From the NCBI GenBank assembly GCA_947628375.1, contig CANQZQ010000004.1, positions 1-33,362 of the forward strand: a DNA stretch of 33,362 nucleotides, read 5' to 3'. A program made the translations under genes and the position numbers. The notes beneath the pieces were generated by a model. That model saw only the letters and a program-made list of their open reading frames with translations, did no database searches and was not told the origin of the DNA. Shown here piece after piece: positions 25,793 to 33,362 of the stretch; the stretch's first letter is position 1; each line of letters begins with the position of its first letter. Origin of the DNA: an uncultured Bacilli bacterium. Lineage in GTDB: Bacteria > Bacillota_I > Bacilli_A > RF39 > UBA660.

Positions 25793-26473
25793 ATGAACTA
25801 TATAATTTTAATTTTAGCAATATTTATATTAATTTACTTAATACTAAATCCCAAAGAATTTTTTTTGGTTTTTAATCTTGAATACTTAATTATTTTAATA
25901 ATTATTATTTTAATTACAATAATTGCTCTTCTTATAATTAGAAAAACAAAACCAGAATTATTTAAAAAAATTAAATATCTTTTCTTAGAAGAAATAGATG
26001 AATTCGATTCAGAAACATATATTAAAGAATTAAGAAATAAAATAATAGATAATAATAGTTCTCAAAAAGATGTTTTAGAATTAATGCTTGAAAATATGAA
26101 AGAAATAAAAGATTACTATGTTATTAGTAAAAAACAAGCTAAAAGATCTTTTTCTCTTGCCATGGTTATGTGTTTTACTGGATTATTATTTATTATTATT
26201 TCAACTATTTTAGCTACTATATTCAAAGCATCAATATTAATTTATTTAATCCCTGCCATTGGGGGTTCATTAGCAGAATTAATCGCTGCAACATCTTTGA
26301 TTGTTTATAAAAATTCTATTGAACAATTACACAATTATTATGAATCTTTACATAATAATGAAAGATTTTTATCTTTAGTTAATTTAGTCAATAAAATAAG
26401 TTCAGAAAAAAGAGATGATGCTTATTATAATATAATTAATATTGAACTTCAAAATTATCGAACTAAAGGATAG
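25793..26473 (+). CDS. Membrane protein with 2-TM module resembling TRADD-N-associated TM domains
   Basis: N-terminal TMs; QAKRSFSLAMVMCFTGLLFIIISTILATIFKASILIYLIPAIGGSLAELIAATSLIVYKNSIEQLHNYYESL. Confidence 0.55.
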   Translation: MNYIILILAIFILIYLILNPKEFFLVFNLEYLIILIIIILITIIALLIIRKTKPELFKKIKYLFLEEIDEFDSETYIKELRNKIIDNNSSQKDVLELMLENMKEIKDYYVISKKQAKRSFSLAMVMCFTGLLFIIISTILATIFKASILIYLIPAIGGSLAELIAATSLIVYKNSIEQLHNYYESLHNNERFLSLVNLVNKISSEKRDDAYYNIINIELQNYRTKG

Positions 26474-26495
26474 TAAAGTATGTTATAATAAGAGT

Positions 26496-26572
26496 GTTCT
26501 TGTAGCTCAGTTGGATAGAGCGTACGCCTCCGACGCGTAAGGCCAAGGGTTCGATTCCCTTCAAGAACACCA
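26496..26572 (+). tRNA. tRNA-Arg (anticodon CCG)
   Basis: Cloverleaf: GTTCTTG acceptor / CAAGAAC, GCTC/GAGC D-stem, TACGC-CTCCGAC-GCGTA anticodon arm, AAGGG-TTCGATT-CCCTT T-arm, encoded CCA. Confidence 0.95.
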
Positions 26573-26764
26573 AATATAATAAAAATCTTGAACTTTTCAA
26601 TTGAATTGATTTGTTTGAATTTTAATATATAAAATTTATGATAAACTAATTTTAGTAATTAAGGGGAAATATTAATTAAGAAAATTTTAAGAAATTTATA
26701 AGATAATGTTAAAGACAAAGTTATTACTTTTTGATAAGATAATATTATCTATATGGAGGTACCC

Positions 26765-27637
26765 ATGTCAAAAAGGAAAAAAAGACATTTAAAAAAATTC
26801 ATTAAAATTTTTTTAGTTATATTAGTTACTTTTATAGTCTTAAATTATTCTATTCCTAAGATTAAAAAAATTCTATATACAAATATCGAAGTAAAAGAAG
26901 TTAATAAAATTAATGAAAAACCTCTTAATATTGAAGATATCGATTTAGATGAAAATCTACCAACTTTAGAAAAATTACAAATTCTAAAAGAATATGATAA
27001 TAGAATTAATAAGATTATTGATAATTATGATGAATATCCTTTAGATCTTTTAGAAAATTTTACAAGAGATTTAGATTTGTTAGATTTTGTATTAGATTAT
27101 CCTTTTAAATATGGTAATACTTATAGTGATAATGTAGGAAGTGTTGAAAAAGGAGTTATTCCTTTACTAATTCAATGGGATGAAAGATGGGGCTATTATA
27201 AGTATGGCGAAACAAGTATTGCAATTGAAGGATGTGGTCCAACAGCATTAGCAATGGTAATTTCTGGCCTTACTGGTAATAATAAAGTGACTCCCACTAA
27301 GATTGCTGATTTTTCTTTAAAAAATGGTTATTATGTAAATGGGACTGGGACAAGTTGGGACTTAATGACAAAAGGAGCAGAGGCTTTTGGGCTAACAGTA
27401 AAAGAAATTCCTTTAGCTAAAAATACTATTTATAATGCTTTAGAAAATGGGCATCCCATAATTTGCAGTATGCGTCCTGGTGATTTTACTAGAACTGGTC
27501 ATTTTATTGTTTTAGTTGGAATTGAAAATGATAAAATAAAAGTAAATGACCCTAATAGCAAAAAAAGAAGTAGTAAACTTTGGACATATGAAGAATTAAA
27601 AACACAAATAAAAAATCTCTGGGAATTTACGATATGA
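26765..27637 (+). CDS. Secreted/anchored C39-like (papain-fold) family protein
   Basis: N-terminal TM, then IPLLIQWDERWGYYKYG..IEGCGPTALAMVISGL, GHFIVLVGIENDKIKVNDPNS (Cys/His/Asp arrangement of Peptidase_C39_2). Confidence 0.85.
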   Translation: MSKRKKRHLKKFIKIFLVILVTFIVLNYSIPKIKKILYTNIEVKEVNKINEKPLNIEDIDLDENLPTLEKLQILKEYDNRINKIIDNYDEYPLDLLENFTRDLDLLDFVLDYPFKYGNTYSDNVGSVEKGVIPLLIQWDERWGYYKYGETSIAIEGCGPTALAMVISGLTGNNKVTPTKIADFSLKNGYYVNGTGTSWDLMTKGAEAFGLTVKEIPLAKNTIYNALENGHPIICSMRPGDFTRTGHFIVLVGIENDKIKVNDPNSKKRSSKLWTYEELKTQIKNLWEFTI

Positions 27638-27660
27638 TATAATTTAAGTGCGGTGATTAT

Positions 27661-28350
27661 ATGAATATTTTAGTTGTGGATGATGAAAAAGAAATAGCTG
27701 ATTTAATAGAAATTTGTTTAAAAAACGCTAATTATAATGTCTATAAATATTATTCTAGTATTGATGTCTTAAATAATTTAAAAACTTTAAATATTGATCT
27801 TGCTATTCTAGATGTTATGATGCCTGATTTAGATGGTTTTTCATTATGTCAAAAAATAAGAGAAAACTATAATTTTCCTATAATATTTGTAACTGCTAAG
27901 GTGGAGGATCTCGATAAAGTAAATGGTCTTACCATTGGAGCTGATGATTATATTACTAAACCATTTCAACCGTTAGAATTAATGGCTCGGGTGAAAGCTC
28001 AATTAAGAAGATACAAAAATTATAATCAAACTTCTAGTCAAGATCAAAATATTATTAATTTTCGAGGTATTTTAATAAATAATGATACTCATGAATTTTA
28101 TTTTAATGATCATAAAATTGAACTTACGCCAATAGAATTTCAAATTCTTTGGTATTTATGTTTAAATAGAGGTAATGTTATTAAAACTGAAGATTTATTT
28201 ATGAATGTTTGGCAAGAAAAATATTATGAAAATGATAATAATACCATAATGGTTCATATTAGACATTTAAGAGAGAAAATGCAAGATACAGGTAAAAAGC
28301 CAAAATACATTATGACTATATGGGGAGTTGGATATAAAATTGAAAAATAA
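27661..28350 (+). CDS. vanR: VanR-like OmpR-family response regulator
   Basis: DDEKEIADLIEICLKN, LAILDVMMPDLDGFSLC, FVTAK, DDYITKPFQPLELMARVKAQLRR, C-terminal wHTH. Confidence 0.88.
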   Translation: MNILVVDDEKEIADLIEICLKNANYNVYKYYSSIDVLNNLKTLNIDLAILDVMMPDLDGFSLCQKIRENYNFPIIFVTAKVEDLDKVNGLTIGADDYITKPFQPLELMARVKAQLRRYKNYNQTSSQDQNIINFRGILINNDTHEFYFNDHKIELTPIEFQILWYLCLNRGNVIKTEDLFMNVWQEKYYENDNNTIMVHIRHLREKMQDTGKKPKYIMTIWGVGYKIEK

Positions 28351-29440
28351 TTTAGTCAAAAAAACCTTTTTAAATTTTTTAATTAAGTTAGGAATTTGGA
28401 CTTTTTCTTTTCCTATTTTTTTCATATTAATAATTGTCATTGTTTATTATTCTGATTTTCAATGGTTATATGATTTTTCCCCCAAAACATATCGAATTGG
28501 TGTTGCTTTTCTAAATACTTTATTTACGACTAAGTTTTGGATAATAATGATTATTATCTGGTTAATTGGTTGTATTATATTAATTTATAACTTAATTAAA
28601 AAAATATTTTCTTATGTAAATGCTCTAAGTCAAGCATCTTCTAATTTATTAAGTAAAGATGTTGAATATATAGAACTTCCAAGTGAACTTGAAGATTTAC
28701 AAATAAAACTTAATCATTTAAAAAGAGAATATGAAAATAATGAGAAATTAGCAAAAGAAAGTGAACAAAAGAAAAATGATTTAATTGTTTATTTAGCTCA
28801 TGATTTAAAAACTCCTCTTACTTCAATGATTGGTTATTTATCTTTACTTGATGAAATAAAAGATATGCCAAATTATAAAAGAGAAAAATATATAAGTATT
28901 GCTCTTAATAAATCATATAGATTAGAAGATTTAATTAATGAATTATTTGAAATAGCTAGGTTTAACTCTGAAAAAATAATTTTAGAAAAAGATGAAATAA
29001 ATTTAACTTTAATGTTAGAGCAAATTATTGATGATTTTTATCCAATTTTAAAAGAAAATAATAAAGAAATTAGATTTAATTATCATGATAAAATAATCAT
29101 AAATGGTGACTCTGATAAATTAGCTCGGGTATTTAATAATTTAATTAAAAATGCCATTAGTTATAGTAAAGATAATTTAATAACAATTGATATTTCTTTA
29201 AATGATGACTTTGTAACTATTATTATAAGTAATAAAGGAAAAATTCCTAAAGAAAAATTAAGTAAAATATTTGAAAAATTTTATCGAATAGATTCATCTA
29301 GAACATCATATTCTGGTGGAAGTGGATTAGGCCTTGCTATTTCCAAAGAAATAGTTGAATTACATGGTGGAAATATAAGTGCTACTAGCGATGATAATTA
29401 TACTAGTTTTATAGTTAAATTACTAATCAATTTTAAGTAA
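28340..29440 (+). CDS. vanS: VanS-like sensor histidine kinase
   Basis: Two TMs; YLAHDLKTPLTSMIGYLSLLDE; N-box NNLIKNAISYS; GSGLGLAISKEIVELHGG. TTG start, exact codon uncertain (28328 or 28340). Confidence 0.86.
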   Translation: MKNNLVKKTFLNFLIKLGIWTFSFPIFFILIIVIVYYSDFQWLYDFSPKTYRIGVAFLNTLFTTKFWIIMIIIWLIGCIILIYNLIKKIFSYVNALSQASSNLLSKDVEYIELPSELEDLQIKLNHLKREYENNEKLAKESEQKKNDLIVYLAHDLKTPLTSMIGYLSLLDEIKDMPNYKREKYISIALNKSYRLEDLINELFEIARFNSEKIILEKDEINLTLMLEQIIDDFYPILKENNKEIRFNYHDKIIINGDSDKLARVFNNLIKNAISYSKDNLITIDISLNDDFVTIIISNKGKIPKEKLSKIFEKFYRIDSSRTSYSGGSGLGLAISKEIVELHGGNISATSDDNYTSFIVKLLINFK

Positions 29441-29467
29441 ATCTTAAGTTTTTTATAAGAGATAATT

Positions 29468-29521
29468 AAAAAACAATCATTTATAAATTGCTACAATTTA
29501 ATTGTTAAATGATTGTTTTTT
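29468..29521 (+). terminator. Strong intrinsic terminator/attenuator between vanS and vanW
   Basis: 16-bp perfect arms AAAAAACAATCATTTA (29468-29483)/TAAATGATTGTTTTTT (29506-29521), inner AAATTG/CAATTT, T-run. Confidence 0.85.
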
Positions 29522-29535
29522 TAGTGGAGGTTTAT

Positions 29536-30357
29536 ATGCAAAGAAAAAGATTAACACAAATAATGCCATTTTTAATACCTATTAGAATATGGCAGAGAAC
29601 TTTATTTTATAAAATTAAAATGTTTTTTGATCAAAATACTTATGCCAAAACCGTTGGTGAAATACTACCTTATGAAATAAGTAGTACGAAAAGTTTATTA
29701 ATAAATGAAAATAGTGGTTATGATCTTCTTTATCAAGAAAATAAAGTTCATAATTTAAAAATTGTTAGTAAAACAATGAATATGATTTATATTTATCCTG
29801 AGGAAACATTCTCTTTTTTCTATTTGGCTAAAAATAGTCATCGATATGGTAAATATAAAAAAGGTTTAGTTTTAATTGATAATAAAATAGTGCCTAAAGT
29901 AGGTGGAGGAATATGTGGCCTTAGCAATTTATTATATCTTACATTTTTAAAAAGTCCTTTAACTATTATAGAAAGACATGGCCATAAAGTAAAATCACTT
30001 CCTAATGCTTCACCTAGTGATTTAGATGGTGTTGATGCCACCATAAGTGATGGTTGGTTAGATTTAAAAGTTAGAAATGATACTAATAATATCTATCAAG
30101 TAGTTATTGAATTTGATGAACAATATATGTATTGTAGAATTTTTTCTAATCAAGATAGTGATAATTATACAGTTATTAAAAATAATAATCATAAATATTT
30201 TAAAAAAAATAACAAAATTTATGAAAGTGTAGAAGTTATCAAAGAAATTAAAAATAAAAAAACAAATGAAATTATTGATAGTCAAAAATTATATGATGAA
30301 GTTGTAATGATTACATATAAACTTCCAAAAGACATTTTTATCAAGGAGGATAAATGA
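29536..30357 (+). CDS. vanW: VanW-family protein
   Basis: PEETFSFFYLA, GGGICGLSNLLYLTFLKSPLTIIERHGHKVKSLPNASPSDLDGVDATISDG; ATG 29536 after GGAGG. Confidence 0.92.
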   Translation: MQRKRLTQIMPFLIPIRIWQRTLFYKIKMFFDQNTYAKTVGEILPYEISSTKSLLINENSGYDLLYQENKVHNLKIVSKTMNMIYIYPEETFSFFYLAKNSHRYGKYKKGLVLIDNKIVPKVGGGICGLSNLLYLTFLKSPLTIIERHGHKVKSLPNASPSDLDGVDATISDGWLDLKVRNDTNNIYQVVIEFDEQYMYCRIFSNQDSDNYTVIKNNNHKYFKKNNKIYESVEVIKEIKNKKTNEIIDSQKLYDEVVMITYKLPKDIFIKEDK

Positions 30358-31403
30358 AAAAAATAAAAGTTGCCTGTATTTTTGGCGGATGTTCAAGTGA
30401 ATATAATATCTCTTTATTATCAGCAGGAGCAGTTTTAGAAAATATTAATCAAGAAAAATACGATATATTTATGATTGGTATTACTAAAGATGGGAATTTC
30501 TATTTATATAAAGGAAATATTGATAAAATAGAAAATGATACTTGGTTTAATCAAAAAGATTGTCAAAAAATAACTTTTTCTTCTAATAGAGATGATCATG
30601 GAATAATTATTATAAATACCCAAGAAATTATTAAAATTGATATTGCTATGCCTATTTTACATGGCCAAAATGGTGAAGATGGAAGATTACAAGGATTATT
30701 AGAATTAGCAGAAATACCTTATACTGGTTGTGGAATGGTTTCATCAGGTCTTTGTATGAATAAATATCTTTCTCATGAATTAGTTAGAAATAATAATATT
30801 TTGACTCCCCAAAATTATCTTTTTAATAAAAATATTTCAATAGAGAATATAAAAAAAGAAATAAAAAATTTAACCTATCCCATATTTGTTAAACCCTTAA
30901 GAGCGGGCTCATCTTTTGGTATTACTAAAGTTAGTAACATAAATAAATTAAATGAAGCAATTAAATTATCTTTTACTTTTGATGATTATATTATTATAGA
31001 AGAGGGAATAGATGGTTTTGAAGTAGGATGTGCCATATTAGGTAATGATAATTTTGTTGTTGGAGAAGTTGATGAAATTGAACTGCAGAATGCCTATTTT
31101 GATTATGAAGAAAAATATCATTCTAAAACCAGTAAAATAATATTACCAGCTCGACTTAATAAAGATGTAAGAGAGGAAATTAAAAAAACAGGCATTCAAA
31201 TTTATAAAATATTAGGTTGCCATGGTTTTGCGAGAGTTGATATGTTTTATACAAAAGATCAAAAAATAGTTTTTAATGAAGTTAATACAATTCCCGGCTT
31301 TACTTCTCATAGTAGATTTCCTTCGATGTTAAAAAATGTTGGTTATAATTTTAAAGAAATAATAGATGAGTTAATTTGTCTTGGTTTAAAAGATAAAAGA
31401 TAA
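30354..31403 (+). CDS. vanG: VanG-type D-Ala-D-Ser (D-Ala-D-X) ligase
   Basis: FGGCSSEYNISLLSA, LHGQNGEDGRLQGLLELAEIPYTGCG, RAGSSFGITKV, GFEVGCAILG, DEIELQNAYFDYEEKY, NEVNTIPGFTSHSRFPSMLK; closely resembles remembered VanG sequence. Confidence 0.88.
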   Translation: MKKIKVACIFGGCSSEYNISLLSAGAVLENINQEKYDIFMIGITKDGNFYLYKGNIDKIENDTWFNQKDCQKITFSSNRDDHGIIIINTQEIIKIDIAMPILHGQNGEDGRLQGLLELAEIPYTGCGMVSSGLCMNKYLSHELVRNNNILTPQNYLFNKNISIENIKKEIKNLTYPIFVKPLRAGSSFGITKVSNINKLNEAIKLSFTFDDYIIIEEGIDGFEVGCAILGNDNFVVGEVDEIELQNAYFDYEEKYHSKTSKIILPARLNKDVREEIKKTGIQIYKILGCHGFARVDMFYTKDQKIVFNEVNTIPGFTSHSRFPSMLKNVGYNFKEIIDELICLGLKDKR

Positions 31404-31421
31404 AAAAGGAGTAAAGAAGTA

Positions 31422-32546
31422 ATGCAAGAAAAATTTTTAAAAAATAGGGCTTGGGTAGAATTAAATTTTGATAATTTACAACATAATATAAATGAAATAA
31501 AAAAAGTAATCTCTAATAAAACCAAAATAATGGCAGTCTTGAAAGCCAATGCATATGGTCATGATTTAATATTAATTGCTTCAAAATTAAATGAAATAGG
31601 TATTTATGATTTTGCTGTGGCTACTTTAGATGAAGGAATAAAATTAAGAAAAAATAATATCAAAGGTAATATTTTGATTATGGGATATACTAGTATAGAA
31701 AATTTAAAATATGTCATAGATTATGATTTAATTCAATCAGTTGTAGATGAAGAGTATGCAAAATCTCTTATAAATATGTCTAATTTAAAAGTTCATCTAA
31801 AAATAAATACTGGTATGAATAGGTTAGGAATAAATTATAAGAACAAAGAATTTATTAAAGATTTATATCTTAATAAAAAATTTAATATTTTAGGAATATA
31901 TACTCATTTAAGTACATCAAATAGTGAAAAAGCAGAAGATATTTCATTTGCTAAAGAACAAATAGCAAGATTTGATGATGTAATTAATTATTTAAAAAAA
32001 TATAATATAAGTGTTGGCAAAACTCATTTACAAAGTAGTTATGGTATAATAAATTATCCCAATTTAAAATATGATTATGTAAGAGCAGGTATCCTTATTT
32101 ATGGCTTATACAATGATAATTATACTTATGGAAAAATTTATTTAAACCTTTTACCAGTTTTATCCTTAAAAGCTAAAATAGTAAGTATTAAAAAAATAAA
32201 AAAAGGTGAATCAGTTGGTTATGGAAGATCTTATCAAGCTTTAAAAGATGAGAAAATCGCTGCAGTTTCTATTGGATATGTTGATGGTTATCCCAAAAAT
32301 TTAGAAAATTTAAATGTAAAAGTTTTAGTAAATAACAAATATGCTAAAGTAATTGGTAAAATATGTATGGATCAATTAACTATTAATATAAGTAATATTT
32401 CTAATGTTAAAGTTAATGATATTGTTACTTTAATTGGTGAAAATAAATATATAAAGGCTGAGTATATTGCAACTAAATTAAAAACTATTACTCCTGAATT
32501 ACTCGGAAGACTAGGAAGCCGTTTAAATTATATTGTAGTAAAGTAA
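31422..32546 (+). CDS. alr: Alanine (or serine) racemase, soluble Alr/VanT-C-like
   Basis: MAVLKANAYGHD (PLP Lys), HLKINTGMNRLGI, YVRAGILIYGLY, VGYGRSY, CMDQLTINIS. Confidence 0.92.
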   Translation: MQEKFLKNRAWVELNFDNLQHNINEIKKVISNKTKIMAVLKANAYGHDLILIASKLNEIGIYDFAVATLDEGIKLRKNNIKGNILIMGYTSIENLKYVIDYDLIQSVVDEEYAKSLINMSNLKVHLKINTGMNRLGINYKNKEFIKDLYLNKKFNILGIYTHLSTSNSEKAEDISFAKEQIARFDDVINYLKKYNISVGKTHLQSSYGIINYPNLKYDYVRAGILIYGLYNDNYTYGKIYLNLLPVLSLKAKIVSIKKIKKGESVGYGRSYQALKDEKIAAVSIGYVDGYPKNLENLNVKVLVNNKYAKVIGKICMDQLTINISNISNVKVNDIVTLIGENKYIKAEYIATKLKTITPELLGRLGSRLNYIVVK

Positions 32547-32655
32547 TATAAATATAATCTTAGGTATTTTTAAACAATATATCAGAATTACCTAAGGCTA
32601 TTTAAACAGTCAAAAACCATAAAAACTTAATTTTTGTATATAATAATATAAATAC

Positions 32656-32684
32656 TTGGCGTACGCAAAAGAGTACGCTATAAT
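32656..32684 (+). promoter_or_regulatory. TA promoter/operator: TTGGCG-17-TATAAT with paired GTAC palindromes 12 bp apart
   Basis: gcGTACgcaaaagaGTACgctataat; GTAC cores at 32661-32664 and 32673-32676. Confidence 0.8.
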
Positions 32685-32703
32685 TAATTTGAGGTAAAAA
32701 ACT

Positions 32704-32960
32704 ATGAGTACAATAAATATACTAATGCAAGAGCTAATCTATTTAAATTAGTAGCAGATGTAAATGTTGGATTTAATCCCATTACAATTGTAAAAAATAA
32801 AAGGAAAAATGCGGTATTAATATCAGAAGATGAGTGGAAAAGTATTGAAGAAACTTTATATTTATCAAGTATACCGGGGTATGTTGAAAATATAAATAAT
32901 ATAAAAAATAGCGAAAATTGGGATAATGCCAAGGAATATAAAAAAGATGAAGAATGGTAA
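32704..32960 (+). pseudogene. YefM/Phd-type antitoxin, frameshifted
   Basis: MSTIN in frame 1, then YTNARANLFKLVADVNVGFNPITIVKNKRKNAVLISEDEWKSIEETLYLSSIPGYVEN...DEEW* in another frame; consistent with a 1-nt loss near 'aataaatatact'. Confidence 0.88.
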
Positions 32961-33228
32961 TTTTTATAAAATTAAATTTTCTAGATAAGACGAAAAAGAT
33001 AAAATTAGACTTAAAAGCTCTAATTTAGATAAAAATTGTAAAAATATATTAAATTTAATGATGGAAGATTCCTTTTGTTATCCCCCAGCTTATGAAAAAT
33101 TAATAGGGGAGTTATCTGGCTTATATTCTAGAAGAATAAATAGAGAACATCGAATTGTATATGAGGTTGATGAAGATAAAAAAGAAATTTACATTTTAAG
33201 AATGTGGACTCATTATGATAAATTATAG
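32954..33228 (+). pseudogene. YoeB/Txe-family toxin, frameshift near start and in-frame TAA
   Basis: YKIKFSR*DEKDKIRLKSSNLDKNCKNILNLMMEDSFCYPPAYEKLIGELSGLYSRRINREHRIVYEVDEDKKEIYILRMWTHYDKL*. Confidence 0.88.
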
Positions 33229-33362
33229 TAATTGATTATTTACCTAACAAACTTATTGTAAATTTTATTTTAACAAGTCAAATGACTTCAGTAATAAGGA
33301 GTGAAAAATAAAAATCACTCTTTTTTAATTAGGAAAAGAAAAATAAAAGAAAATAAAAAAAT

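Noticed and set aside
26496-26572. Possible CGG codon reassignment suggested by a dedicated CCG-anticodon tRNA in an AT-rich genome
   Set aside because: CGG falls at conserved Arg positions in IleRS (RRCRNRFW), GlyRS (MRAKIPFG) and VanR (LMARVKAQL), and the tRNA has Arg-type features, so standard Arg decoding is supported.
32702-32932. Minus-strand 76-aa ORF MALSQFSLFFILFIFSTYPG...
   Set aside because: Antisense shadow of the frameshifted YefM-like antitoxin, which has strong family similarity on the plus strand.
1-33362. CRISPR array, transposon, integrase, rRNA, reverse transcriptase
   Set aside because: No spaced direct repeats, transposase/integrase/RT motifs or rRNA sequence were seen in the window.

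Overview
AT-rich, gene-dense segment of a Gram-positive (Bacillota; probably an uncultured Bacilli/Mollicutes-related lineage, by inference) chromosome using the standard TGA stop. The housekeeping backbone is ileS (T-box), fmt, a pgsA-like gene, rpsU-yqeY-yqfC-yqfD-vanZ-ybeY-dgkA-era-yqzL-recO, tdk, glyS (T-box), sepF, divIVA, cdsA, rseP, a 5-FCL gene and tRNA-Arg(CCG). Five accessory items stand out. (1) Two unrelated surface-protein 3' ends, at window start and at ~18.2 kb, are each followed by the same 47-nt element, preceded by a small stem whose arms covary between copies while its 8-nt loop is invariant; this looks like a structured RNA or a recombination/retrohoming-type DNA element. 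(2) A compact bacteriocin-like locus has a C39-peptidase ABC exporter, a minimal membrane partner and two tiny double-glycine-leader peptides, one absent from the ORF track. (3) A VanG-type cluster (vanR-vanS-terminator-vanW-vanG-like ligase-alanine/serine racemase) has no VanX/Y/XY and a C39-like secreted protein upstream. (4) A decayed YefM/Txe toxin-antitoxin pair keeps an intact-looking paired-palindrome operator. (5) The glyS leader looks like a T-box with an ultrashort stem I. All assignments are from reading the sequence; no database search was run.
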